Shown here: positions 9,424 to 21,328 of the stretch, in pieces
Position numbering within the stretch: the first letter of the stretch is position 1
How the letters are laid out: the number at the start of each line of letters is the position of its first letter
Origin: Penium margaritaceum
Taxonomy: Eukaryota; Streptophyta; Zygnematophyceae; Desmidiales; Peniaceae
Length of the DNA: 24,264 nucleotides
Reading direction: 5' to 3'
Assembly: GCA_023375785.1 (NCBI GenBank)
Contig: SZWC01001533.1
Span: 196,870-221,133, forward strand
Made by a program: the position numbers and the translations under genes
Notes under the pieces: model-generated
Seen by the model: only the letters and a program-made list of their open reading frames with translations
What the model was told of the DNA's origin: nothing
Databases searched by the model: none

Positions 9424-10569
9424 ATGAACGACCAAAGTGGGCATATGTATTGCCTTTGACCAAAGCAATTCGCTGTTTGTGGTCAACATTGACAACTCAT
9501 CATACGAGTCACAAATGGTCAGAGAGGGAGACAATGGTTTGGGAACACCAAGTATCAAATAGCAAGTACAAGGAGCTTCAATACGTTGTGGCACGGTGTG
9601 AATGTTATGTACGATGACCAACCAAACTAGGCATATGTCACTGACCATGACCAAATAATGTCACTAAGTGTGGTAAAACTTGGCAACTCATAACACGAGT
9701 CACAAATGGTCAAGATGGAAGATAATGGTTTATGAATACTAGTTATTGACTAGCAAGTACAAATACCTTCAATATGTAGTGGCACGGTCTGGCTACAATG
9801 CACAGTGAACAACCAAAGTATGCATATGTCACTGACCATGGACAAAGAATGTCACTTCATGTGGTAAATGTTGACAACTCACAACACGAGTCACATGTAT
9901 TCAGAGGGGGTAACAATGGTTTCGGAACAATAGCTATCAACTAGAAAGCACGGAGACCTTCAATACGTAGAGACACAGCATGGTAACTATGTACAGTTAC
10001 AAACCAAAGTACGCATATGTCACTTACCATGACCAAAAGTATTTCACAGTGTGTGGTCAACGTTGAAAATGAATAACACGAGTCACAAATTGTCAAAGGG
10101 GGAAAAATTGGGTTGGGAACACTAGTTATCTACTAGCAAGTACAAAGACCTTCAACAAGCAGTGACAAGGTATGGCTAGCGTGGACAGTGACCAACCAAA
10201 GGATGCAGACGTCACTTACTATGACCGAAGAAGTCCACTATGTGTGGTCAACATTGACAACTTATACCACGAGTCGCAAATGGTCAGAGGGAGAGACAAT
10301 GGGTTAAGAACCCTATGTATTGACTAGAAAGGACAATGAACTTCAATACGTAGTGGCACGCTGTGGCTTATATGCACACCAAACAACCAATCTAGGCACA
10401 TGTCACTGATCATGACCACATGATTTCCATATGGGTGGCCAACTTTGACCAACCATAACATGAGTCACAAATGGTCAGGAGAGGAAACAATTCTATGGGA
10501 ATATCAGTTATCAACTAGCAAATACAACGACATTCAGTCAATCGTAGCACGGTGTGGCTACCATGCACA
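9424..10569 (+). repeat. HOR unit 5 (A-F), 1,146 bp
   Basis: Monomer starts: A 9424, B 9614, C 9805, D 9996, E 10188, F 10379. C has GGAACAATAGCTATC and AGCACGGAGACC, shared with its counterpart at 23163-24264. Confidence 0.9.
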
Positions 10570-11591
10570 ATGACCGACCAAAGCAGGCATATGTAGTGCC
10601 TTTGACCAAAGAAATCCGTTGTGTGTGGTCAATGTTGACAACTCATAATAGGAGTCACAAATGGTCAGAGGGAGAGACAATGGTTTGGGAACACCAGGTA
10701 TAAACTAACAAGCACAAGGACCTTCAATACGTTGTGGCACGGTGTGGATACCATGCACGATGACCAGCCAAAGTAGGCATATGTCACTGACCATGACCAA
10801 ATAATGTCACTAAGTGTGTTAAGCTTTGACAACTCATAACACGGGTCACAAATGGTCAGGGTGCAAGATCATGGTTTGTGAAAACTAGCTATCGACTAGC
10901 AAGTACAAATACCTTCAATATGTAGTGGCAAAGTGTGGCTACAATGCACATTGACCAACCAAAGTATGCATGTCACTGACCATGACCAACAAATTTCACT
11001 TCATGTGGTCAACGTTGACAACTCACAACACGAGTCACTGATAGTCAGAGGGGGGTAACAATGGTTTGGGAACACTAGCTATCAACTAGGAAGCACAAAG
11101 ACCTTCAATACGTAGGGACAGGGCGTGGTGACCACGTAGAGTGACAAACCAAACTAGGTATATGTCACTAACCATGACCAAAGAATTTCAATATGGGTGG
11201 TCAACGTTCACAACCCATCACATGAGTCACAAATGGTCATAGGGGGGGAAATGGTTTCAAAACACGATGTATCTTCTAGCATGTACGAAGATCTTTTGTA
11301 TGTTTTGGCACTGTGTGGCTACTGTGTACAATGACCTATCCAAGTAGGCATACATCACTGTTCATGACCAAAGAAGTTTAGTTTGTGTGGTCAACGTTCA
11401 CAACTCATAATACAAGTCAAAAATGGAAAGAGGGAGAAACAATGGTTTGGGAATACTTGGTATCGACTAGCAAGTACAAAGACTTTAGATACGTGGTGGC
11501 ACGGTGTGGCTACCATGCACAATGACAAACCAAAGTATGCTTGTGTCACTGAAAGTCATAAAAAGAGTTTCACTGTGTGTAGTCAACTTTC
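10570..11591 (+). repeat. Incomplete, diverging HOR unit 6 up to the insert
   Basis: Monomer starts: A 10570, B 10760, C 10951, D/F hybrid 11141, a diverged monomer 11331, and a partial monomer 11522 to about 11591. Divergence from the type consensus rises toward the insert: the second part of the monomer at 11141 and the one at 11331 differ at many positions (for example ATCTTCTAGCATGTACG and GTTTAGTTTGTGTGG). Confidence 0.82.
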
Positions 11592-11810
11592 CTTCATACG
11601 GCTGATCAATCGGAGCAATGGTTGAGAGGTTATTCAAGTTCGAAGTTGAAAAATTTGAAATTCCGTCTGCGTCCATTTTTTATGATTAAACTAACTTTGT
11701 TATCATTCAAGATTTTTAAATCTACCCTCTACTCTTACACCCCCTAATTGTATGCCCTTTACCCATTGGAACCCTTATAATGTCATTTGGACATCACATG
11801 AACACCATGT

Positions 11811-11885
11811 GAGTTGGCTTACTGCTTATGGAGTTAGATTCTGGAGTGATAGGTCCTGCGTTTGAATCCTCGTACGCGCAATATT
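11811..11885 (+). mobile_element. tRNA-derived SINE-like module (A and B box), plus strand
   Basis: An A-box-like TGGCTTACTGCTTATGG (11815-11831) is followed 26 bp later by a B-box-like GCGTTTGAATCC (11858-11869). The stems of a tRNA do not form well, so this is not a tRNA gene. It aligns with the minus-strand module at 4997-5065, sharing GAGTTAGA, GGTC, the B box and GTACG.GCAAT. Such boxes act as internal RNA polymerase III promoters in SINEs; activity here is unknown. Confidence 0.5.
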
Positions 11886-11901
11886 GAATAGGCTCGCAAC
11901 C

Positions 11902-12047
11902 TGGGGGGGGGGACGGCGGGCGTGTTGTGATACCTCAACTCTTCCTTCGAGCCTAAGTCGTAGGGGGGGTAGGGGGGGTGTCATAATACGGTCGCAAATC
12001 TGTCCTCCAGGTCGTCCACGGAACATCCCTCTAGGGGGGTGGGAGGG
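11902..12047 (+). other. G-run cluster with quadruplex potential
   Basis: The plus strand has a run of ten Gs followed by ACGGCGGG (from about 11903), then G7-TA-G7 at 11963-11978, then G6-T-G3-A-G3 at 12034-12047. The G7-TA-G7 segment can supply four three-G runs with loops of 1, 2 and 1 bases, a canonical quadruplex pattern. The satellite around it has no comparable G runs. Confidence 0.7.
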
Positions 12048-12101
12048 AGTATTCCAGTGAAGGCACCTACGCGTAACAAATCAACAAAAACCGACCTGGT
12101 G

Positions 12102-12378
12102 TCAAAGGGAGAAACCTTTTGCTCTTTATTGACTAGCAAGTACAAAGACTTTCAAGAAGTAGTGGAACGGTGTGGCTACCATGCACAATGACCAACCAGA
12201 TTAGGCATGTGCCACTTACCATGACCAAATAATTTTACTATGTGTGGTCAACCTTGACAACCCATAACATGGGTCACAAGTTGTCAGAGGGGGAAACAAT
12301 GGTTTGGGAATACTAGATACCAACTAGCAAGTACAACGACCTTCAATCAGTAGTAGCACGGTGTGGCTAACATGCACA
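12102..12378 (+). repeat. Partial monomer and first G-type monomer
   Basis: The partial monomer runs from about 12102 to 12187. The G-type monomer at 12188-12378 is marked by CCAGATTAGGCATGTGCC, AATTTTACTATGTGTGG and GATACCAACTAGC. The only other G monomer is at 15614-15804, and both are followed by an A monomer. Confidence 0.82.
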
Positions 12379-13524
12379 ATGACCGACCAAAGTAGGCATG
12401 TGTACTGCCTTTGACAAAAGAAATCCGCTGTGTGTGTCCAACGTTGACAACTAATAATAGGAGTCACAAATGGTCAGAGGGGGAAACAATGGTTTGGGAA
12501 TACCAGGTATCAACTAGCAAGCAAGAGGACTTTCAATACAGTGTGGCACGGTGTGGATACCATGCATGATGACCAACCAAAGTAGGCATATATCTTTCAC
12601 TATGACCAAATGATATCACTAAGTGTGGTAAACTTTGACAACTCATAACACGAGTCACAAATGGTCAGAGTGGAAGATAATGGTTTATGAATACTAGTAA
12701 TCGAGTAGCAAGTACAAATACCTTCAATATGTAGTGGCACGGTGTGGCTATAATGCACAGTGACCAACCAAAGATTGCATATGTCACAGACCATGAACAA
12801 ATCACTTCACTTCATGTGGTCAATGTTGACAACTCACAACACGAGTCACAGATATTCAGAGGGGGTAACAATGGTTTGGTAACACAGGTTATCAACTAGA
12901 AAGCACGGAGACCTTCAATACGCAGTGACACGGCGTGGTAACCATGTACAGTGACAAACCAAAGTAGGCATATGTCACTAACCATGACCAAACAAATTTC
13001 ACAGTGTGTGGTCAACGTTGAAAACGCATAACACGAGTCACAAATGGTCAGAGGGGGAAACAATGGGTTGGGAACACTAGTTATCAACTAGCAGGTACAA
13101 AGACCTTGAGCAAGCAGTGGCACGGTATGGCTAGCGTGCACAGTGACCAACCAAAGGATGCATACATCACTGACTATGACCGAAGAAGTCCACTCTATGT
13201 GGTCAACATTGACGACTCATGCCACGAGTCACAAATGGTCAGAGGGAGAGACAATGATTTAGGAACCCTATGTATTGACTAGAAAGGACAAAGAATTTCA
13301 ATACGTAGTGGCACGGTGTGGCTAATGTGCACACCAAACAACCGAACTAGGCATATGTCACTGATCATGACCACAAAATTTCAATATGGGTGACCAACGT
13401 TGACCAACCACAACACGAGTCACAAACGGTCAGGAGAGGAAACAATGCTATGGGAATATCAGTTCTCAACTAGCAAGTACACCGACCTCCAGTCAGTAGT
13501 AGCCCGATGTGGTTGCCATGCACA
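12379..13524 (+). repeat. HOR unit 7 (A-F), 1,146 bp
   Basis: Monomer starts: A 12379, B 12569, C 12760, D 12951, E 13143, F 13334. The regular order resumes at once after the insert and G monomer. C has AGCACGGAGACC, as in units 5 and 17. Confidence 0.9.
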
Positions 13525-14659
13525 ATGACCGACCAAAGTAGGCATATGTACTGCCTTTGACCAAAGAAATCCGCTGTGTGTGGTCAACGTTGACAACTCA
13601 TAAAACGAGTCACAAATGCTCAAAGAGGGAAACAATGGTTTGGGAACACCAAGTATCAAATAGCAAGCACAAGGGGCTTCAATACGTTGTGGCACGGTGT
13701 GGATACCATGCACGATGACCAACCAAAGTAGGCATATGTCACTGACCATGACCAAATAATGTCACTAAGTGTGGTAAACTTTGGCAACTCATAACACCAG
13801 TCACAAATGGTCAGGGTGGAAGATAATCGTTTGTGCATAATAGTTATCGACTAGAAGGTACATATACGTTCAATATGTAAAGGCACAGTGTGGCTACAAT
13901 GCACAGTGACCAACCAGGGTATGCATATGTTACTGACCATGACGAAAGAATTTCACTTCATGTGGTCAATGTTGACAACTCACAACACAAGTCACAGATA
14001 TTCAGAGGGGGTAACAATGGTTTGGGAACACTAGCTATCAACTAAAATGCACAAAGACCTTCGATATGTGGTGACACGGCATGGTAACCATGTACAGTGA
14101 CAAACCAAAGTAGGCATATGTGACTAACCATGACCAAACGGATTTGACAGTGTGTGGTCAACGTTGAAAACTCATAACACGAGTCACAAATGGTCAGTGG
14201 GGGAAACCATGGGATGGGAACACTAGTTATGAACTAGCAAGTAGAAAGATTTCCAACAAGTAGTGGCACAGTGTGGCTAGCGTGCACAGTGACCAACCAA
14301 AGGATGCACATGTCACTGACTACGAACGAAGAAGTCCACTATGTATGGTCAACGTTGACAACTCATAACACGAGTCACNGGAGAGACAATGGTTTGGGAA
14401 CCCTATGTATCGACTAGAAAGGACAAAGAACTTCAATACGTAGTGGCACGTTGTGGCTACTATGCACACCAAAAAACCAAACTAGGCATATGTCGTTGAA
14501 CATGACCAGAGAATTTCAATATGGGTGGTCAACATTCACCAACCATAACAGGATTCACAAACGGTTAGAGGGGGAAACAATGGTCTGGGAATATCAGTTC
14601 TCAACTAGAAAGTACAGCGACCTTCAATCAGCATAAGCACGGTGTGGCTACCATGCACA
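13525..14659 (+). repeat. HOR unit 8 (A-F), 1,135 bp with an N gap
   Basis: Monomer starts: A 13525, B 13715, C 13906, D 14097, E 14289, F 14469. E is short by 11 bp because a single N at 14379 replaces about 12 bases, so the true length would be 1,146. D carries GGATTTGACAG, as in units 1 and 13. Confidence 0.9.
14379..14379. other. Assembly gap: one N in place of about 12 bases
   Basis: Sibling E monomers have about 12 bases (AGATGGTCAGAG or similar) between GAGTCAC and GGAGAGAC; here a single N stands there. Confidence 0.8.
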
Positions 14660-16758
14660 GTGACCGAACAAAGTAAGCATGTGTACTGCCTTTGACCATA
14701 GAAATCCACTGTGTGTGGTCAACGTTGACAACTCATAATAGGAGTCACAAATGGTCAGAGGGGGAGAAAATGGTTTGGGAACACCAGGTATCAACTAGCA
14801 AGCACAAGGACCTTCAATATGTTATGGCACCGTGTGGATATCATGCACGATGACCAACCAAAGTAGGCATATGTCACTGACCATGACCAACAAATTTCAC
14901 TTCATGTGGTCAACGTTGACAACTCATAATAGGAGTCACAAATGGTCAGAGGGGGAGAAAATGGTTTGGGAACACCAGGTATCAACTAGCAAGCACAAGG
15001 ACCTTCAATATGTTATGGCACCGTGTGGATATCATGCACGATGACCAACCAAAGTAGGCATATGTCACTGACCATGACCAACAAATTTCACTTCATGTGG
15101 TCAACGTTGACAACTCATAATAGGAGTCACAAATGGTCAGAGGGGGAGAAAATGGTTTGGGAACACCAGGTATCAACTAGCAAGCACAAGGACCTTCAAT
15201 ATGTTATGGCACCGTGTGGATATCATGCACGATGACCAACCAAAGTAGGCATATGTCACTGACCATGACCAACAAATTTCACTTCATGTGGTCAACGTTG
15301 ACAACTCATAATAGGAGTCACAAATGGTCAGAGGGGGAGAAAATGGTTTGGGAACACCAGGTATCAACTAGCAAGCACAAGGACCTTCAATATGTTATGG
15401 CACCGTGTGGATATCATGCACGATGACCAACCAAAGTAGGCATATGTCACTAACCATGACCAAAGAATTTCAATATGGGTGGTCAACATTCACCAACCAT
15501 AACAGGATTCACAAACGGTTAGAGGGGGAAACAATGGTCTGGGAATATCAGTTCTCAACTAGAAAGTACAGCGACCTTCAAGCAGCATAAGCACGGTGTG
15601 GCTACCATGCACAATGACCAGCCAGATTAGGCACGTGCCACTTACCATGACCAAATAATTTTACTATGTGTGGTCAACGTTGACAACCCATAATATGGGT
15701 CATGAGTTGTCAGATGGGGAAACAATGGTTTGGGAATACTAGATACCAACTAGCAAGTACAACGACCTTCAATCAGTAGTAGGACAGTGTTTCTACCATG
15801 CACAATGACCGACCAAAGTAGGCATGTGTACTGCCTTTAACCAAAAAATCCGCTATGTGTTTTCAACGTTGATAATTCATAATAGGAGTCACAAATGGTC
15901 AGAGGGGGAGAAAATGGTTTGGGAACACCAGGTATCAACTAGCAAGCACAAGGACCTTCAATACATTGTGACACAGTGTGGATACCATGCACGATGACCA
16001 ACCAAAGTAGGCATATGTCACTAACCATGACCAAACGAATTTCACTCTTTGTGGTCAATGTTGAAAACTCATAACACAATTCACAAATGGTCACAAGGGG
16101 AAACAATGGGTTGGGAACCCAATGCATGGACTAGAAAGGACAAATAGCTTCAATACGTAGTGGCACGGTGTGGCTACCATGCACACCAAACAACTAAACT
16201 AGGCATATGTCACTGACCATAACCAAATAAATTCAATATGGGTGGTCAACGTTCACCAACCATAACACAAGTCACAAACGGTCTGATGAGGAAACAATGA
16301 TGCAGGAACATCAGTTCTCAACTAGCAAATACAACGACCTTCAACAAGCAACGGTACGGTATGGCTAGCGTGCACAGTGACCAACCAAAGGATGCATACG
16401 TCACTCACTATGAACAAAAAAGTCCACTATGTATGGCCAACATCGACAACTCATAACACGAGTCACAAATGGTCAGGGGAAGAGACAATGGTTTAGGAAC
16501 CCTATGCATCGACTAGAAAGGACAAAGAAATTCAATACGTAGTGGCACACTGTGGCTTATATACACACCAAACAACCAAACTAGGCATATGTCATTGACC
16601 ATGACCAGAGAATTTCAATATGGGTGGTCAATGTTGACCAACCATAACACGGGTCAAAAACGGTCAGGGGAGGAAACAATACCATGGGAATCCTAGTTCT
16701 CAACTAGCAAGTACAACGGCCTTCAGTCAGTAGTAGCACAGTGTGGTTACCATGCACA
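14660..16758 (+). repeat. Rearranged zone of hybrid and amplified monomers
   Basis: Eleven monomers break the A-F order: A 14660; three identical B/C/A hybrids at 14850, 15041 and 15232; a D/F-like monomer at 15423; G 15614; A 15805; D/E hybrid 15994; F with a D-like end 16186; E 16377; F 16568. All stay in monomer register and in plus orientation, so each switch can be explained by in-register unequal exchange. The monomer at 15423 repeats most of the F monomer at 14469, 954 bp (five monomers) away. Confidence 0.85.
14714..15451 (+). repeat. Mismatch-free tandem of a 191-bp hybrid monomer, 3.9 copies
   Basis: Period-191 identity runs without a difference from TGTGGTCAACG at 14714 to GTCACT ending at 15451. 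The hybrid starts like B, has C bases (ACCAACAAATTTCACTTCATG) and ends like A (ACACCAGGTATCAACTAGC). Absence of any mismatch contrasts with the diverged neighbours. Confidence 0.95.
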
Positions 16759-17892
16759 ATGAACAACCAAAGCAGGCATATGTACTGCCTTTGATCAAAG
16801 AAATCCGCAGTGTGTGGTCAACGTTGACAACTCATAATACAAGTCACAACTGGTCAGATAGGGAAACAATGGTGTGGGAACACCAAGTGTCAAATAGCAA
16901 GCACAAGGAGCTTCAATACGTTGTGGCACGGTGCGGATACCATGCACGATGACCAACCAAAGAAGGCATATGTCACTGATCATGACCAAATAATGTCACT
17001 TTGACAACTCATANCACAAGTCACAAATGATGAGGGTGGAAGATAATGGTTCAAGAATATTAGATATCGACTAGAAAGTACAAAAAACCTTCAATATGTA
17101 GTGGCACAGTGTGGCCACAATGCACAGTGACCAGCCAAAGTATGCACATGTCACTGACCATGAACAAAGAAATTCACTACATTTGGTCAACATTCACAAC
17201 TCACAACACGAGTCACAGATAGTCAAAGGGGGCTAACAATGGTCTAAGAACACTAGCTGACTACTAGAAAGAACAAAGACCTTCGATACGTAGTGACACG
17301 GCGTGGTAACCATGTACAGTGACAAACCAAAATAGGCATGTGTCACTATCCATGACAAAAAGAATTTCACAGTGTGTGGTCAACGTTTAAAATGCATAAC
17401 ACGAGTCACAAAAGGTCAAAGGGGGAGATAATGGGTTGGGAATACTAGTTATCAACTAGCAAGTACAAATACCTTCAACAAGCTGTGGCACGGTATCGAT
17501 AGTGTGCACACTCACCAACCACAGGATGCATACGTCACTAACTATGACCGAAGAAGTCCACTATGTGTGGTCAACATTGACAACTCATACCATGAGTCAC
17601 AAATGGTCAGAGGGAGACACAATGGCTTGGGAACCTTGTGTATTGACTAGAAAGGACAAAGAACTTCAATACATAGTGGCACGGTGTGGCTAATATGCAC
17701 ACCAAACAACCAAACTAGGCATTTGTTACTGACCATGACCAGAGAATTTCAATATGGGTGGTCAACGTTGACCAAGCATAACACGAGTCTCAAACGGTCA
17801 GGGGAGGAAATAATGATATGGGAATATCAGTTCTCAACTAGCAAGTACAACGACCTTCAGTCAGTAGTAGCACGGTGTAGCTACCATGCACA
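16759..17892 (+). repeat. HOR unit 11 (A-F), 1,134 bp
   Basis: Monomer starts: A 16759, B 16949, C 17127, D 17319, E 17511, F 17702. B is short by 13 bp: AAGTGTGGTAAAC is missing at the 17000/17001 junction, between two ACT triplets, which fits replication slippage. An unknown base lies at 17014. Confidence 0.88.
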
Positions 17893-19038
17893 ATGACCGA
17901 CCAAAGTAGGCATATGTACTACCTTTGACCAAAGAAATCTGTTGTGTATGGTCAACATTGACGACTCATAATACGAGTCACAACTGGTCAGATAGGGAAA
18001 CAATGGTTTGGGAACACCAAGTATCAAATAGCAAGCACAAGGGGCTTCAATACGTTGTAGCACGGTGTGGATACTATGCACGATGACCAACCAAAGTAGG
18101 CATATGTCACTGAAAATGACCAAATAATGTCACTAAATGTGGTAAACTTTGACAACTCATAACATGAGTCACAAATGGTCAGGGTGGAAGATGATGGTTT
18201 ATGAATACTAGTTATCGACTAGGAAGTAAAAATACCTTAAAGATGTAGTAGCACAGTGTAGCTACAATGCACAGGGAACAACCAAAGTATGCATATGTCA
18301 CTGACCATGAAGAAATAAATTCACTTCATGTGGTCAATGTTGACTACTCACAACACGTGTCACAGATATTCAGAGGGGGTAACAATGGTTTGGGAACAAT
18401 AGCTATCAACTAGAAAGCATGGAGACCTTCAATACGTAGATACACAGCGTGGTAACCATGTACAGTGACAAACCAAAGTAGGCATATGTCACTAACCATG
18501 ACCAAAAGAATTTCACTATGTGTGGTCAACCTTGAAAACGCATGACATGAGTCACAAATGGTCAAAGGGGGAAACATTGGGTTGGGAACATTAGTTATCA
18601 ACTAGAAAGTACAAAGACCTTCAACAAGCAATGGCACGGTATGGCTAGCGTGCACAGTGACCAACCAAAGGATGCATACGTCACTGAATATGACCGAAGC
18701 AGTCCACTATGTGTAGTCAACATTCACAACTCATACCACGAGTCGCAAATGGTCAGAGGGAGAGACAATGGTTTGGGAACCCTATGTATTGACTAGAAAG
18801 GACAAGGAACTTCAGTACGTAGTGGCACGGTGTAGCTAATATGCACACCAAACAACCAAACTAGGCATATGTCACTGATCATGACCATATAATTTCAATA
18901 TGGGTGGCCAACGTTGACCAACCATAACACGAGTCACAAACGGTCAGTAGATGAAACAATGCTATGGGAATATCAGTTCTCAACTAGCAAGTACAACAAC
19001 CTTCAGTCAGTAGTAGCACGGTGTGGCTACCATGCACA
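17893..19038 (+). repeat. HOR unit 12 (A-F), 1,146 bp
   Basis: Monomer starts: A 17893, B 18083, C 18274, D 18465, E 18657, F 18848. C resembles that of units 5 and 7 (GGAACAATAGCTATC, GGAGACC). It directly precedes the second copy of the large duplicated block. Confidence 0.9.
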
Positions 19039-20184
19039 ATGACCGACAAAAGCAAGCATGTGTACTGCCTTTGACCAAGGAAATCTGCTGTGTGTGGTCA
19101 ACGTTGACAACTCATGATACGAGTCACGAATGGTCAAAGGGGGAAACAATGATTTGGGAACACCAAGTGTCGGGTAGCAATCACAAGGGTCTTCAATACG
19201 TTGTGGCACGGTGTGGATACCACGCACGATGACCAGCCAAAGTAGGCATATGTCACTGACCATGACCAAATAATGTCACTAAGTGTGGTAAACTTTGACA
19301 ACTCATAACACGAGTCACAAATGGTCAGGGTAGACGATAATGGTTTGTGAATACTAGTTATCGACTAGAAAGTACACATACCTTCAATATGTAGTGGCAC
19401 AGTGTGGATAAAATGCATTGTGACCAACCAAAGCATGCACATGTCACTGAGCATAACGAAATAATTTCACTTCATGTGGTCAATGTTGACAACTCACAAC
19501 ACGAGTCACAGATATTCAGAGGGGGTAACAATGGTTTGGGAACACTAGCTATCATCTAGAAAGCACAAAGACCTTCGATGCGTAGTGACACGGCGTGGTA
19601 ACCATGTACAGTGATAAACCAAAGTAGGCATATGTCACTAACCATGACCAAACGGATTTGAGAGTGTGTGGTCAACGTTGAAAACTCATAACATGAGTCA
19701 AAAATGGTCAATGGGGGAAACCATGGGTTGGGAACACTATTTATGAACTAGCAAGTAGAAATATTTCCAACAAGTAGTGGCACGGTGTGGATAGCGTGCA
19801 CAGTGACCAAGAAAAGGATGCATATGTCACTAACTATGACCGAAGAAGTCCACTATGTATGGTCAACATTGACAACTCATAACACGAGTCACAGATGGTT
19901 AGAGGGAGAGACAATGGTTTGGGAACCCTATGTATTGACTAGAAGGGACAAAGAACTTCAATACGTAGTGGCACGTTGTGGCTACTATGCACACCAAACA
20001 ACCAAACTAGGCATATGTCACTGACCATGACCAGAGAATTTCAATACGGGTGGTTAACATTCACCAACCATAACACGAGCCACGAAGGGTTAGAGGGGGA
20101 AACAATGGTCTGGGAATATCAGTTCTCAACTAGCAAGGNCAGCGACCTTCAATCAATATAAGCACGGTGTGGCTACCATGCGCA
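19039..20184 (+). repeat. HOR unit 13 (A-F), 1,146 bp
   Basis: Monomer starts: A 19039, B 19229, C 19420, D 19611, E 19803, F 19994. It is the counterpart of unit 1 at an offset of 13,818 bp. One unknown base is at 20139. Confidence 0.9.
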
Positions 20185-21328
20185 ACGACCGACCAAAGTA
20201 AGCATGTGTACTGCCTTTGACCAAAGAAATCCGCTTTGTGTGGTCAACGTTGACAACTCATAATAGGAGTCACAAATCGTCAGAGGGGGAAACAATGGTT
20301 TGGGAACACTAGGTATCAACTAGCAAGCACAAGGACCTTGAATAAGTTGGGGGACGGTGTGGATACCATGCACGATGACCAGCCTAAGTAGGCATATGTC
20401 ACTGACCATGACCAAATAATGTCACGAAGTGTGGTAAACTATGACAAATCATAACAAGAGTCACAAATCGTCATGGTGGAAGATCATGGTTTGTGAATAC
20501 TAGCTATCGACTAGAAAGTACAAAAACCTTCAATATGTAGGGGCACAGTGTGGCTACAATGCACAGTGACCAACCAAAGTATGCATATGTCTTTGACCAT
20601 GACCAACAAATTTCACTTCATGTGGTCAACGTTGACAACTCACAACACGAGTCACAGATATTAAGAGGGGGTAACAATGGTCTGGGAACACTAGCTATCA
20701 ACTAGAAAGCACAAAGACCTTCAATACGTGGTGACAAGGCATGGAAACCATGAACATTGACAAACCAAAGTAGACATGTCACTAACCATGACCAAAAGAA
20801 TTTCACAGTGTGGGGTCAACGTTGAAAACGCGTAGAACGAGTCACAAATAGTCAGAGGGGGAAACAATGGATTGGGAACACTAGTTATCAACTAGCAAGT
20901 ACAAAGACCTTCTACAAGTAGTGGCACGATATGGCTAGCGTGCACAGTGACCAACCAAAGGATGCATACGTCACTGACTATGACCAAAGAAGTCCACTAT
21001 GTGTGGTCAACATTGACAACTCATAACACGAGTCACCAATGGTCAGAGGAAGAGACAATGGTTTAGGAACCCTATGTATCAACTAAAAAGGACAAAGAAC
21101 TTCAATACGTAGTGGCACACTGTGGCTTATCTCCACACCAAACAACCAAACTAGGCATATGTCACTGACCATGACCAGAGAATTTCAATATGGGTTGTCA
21201 ACGTTGACCAACCATAACACGAGTCACAAACGGTCAAGGGAGGAAACAATGCTATGGGAATATCAGTTCTCAACTAGCAAGAACAACGACCTTCAGTCAT
21301 TAGCAGCACGGTGTGGTTACCATGCACA
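20185..21328 (+). repeat. HOR unit 14 (A-F), 1,144 bp
   Basis: Monomer starts: A 20185, B 20375, C 20566, D 20757, E 20947, F 21138. It is the counterpart of unit 2 and differs from it by a net two-base loss, at GTAGACATGTCAC near 20772. Confidence 0.9.

Larger units (their letters stand above)
5221..10527 (+). repeat. Large duplicated block, copy 1 (HOR units 1-5)
   Basis: Five successive units of 6, 6, 6, 4 and 6 monomers correspond one to one with 19039-24264. The offset is 13,818 bp at the left end and 13,737 bp at the right. The N gaps in copy 2 account for 77 bp of the drift. Confidence 0.88.
11592..12101. mobile_element. Non-satellite insert of about 510 bp inside the array
   Basis: Satellite sequence stops after AGTCAACTTT and resumes at about 12102 (TGTCAAAGGGAGAAACC). 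Roughly 25 bp of monomer between these points is absent. The insert has an AT-rich first part (to about 11810), a tRNA-like module, and a G-rich tail. No flanking target duplication or terminal repeat is obvious. A SINE or a recombined patch are both possible. Confidence 0.7.
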
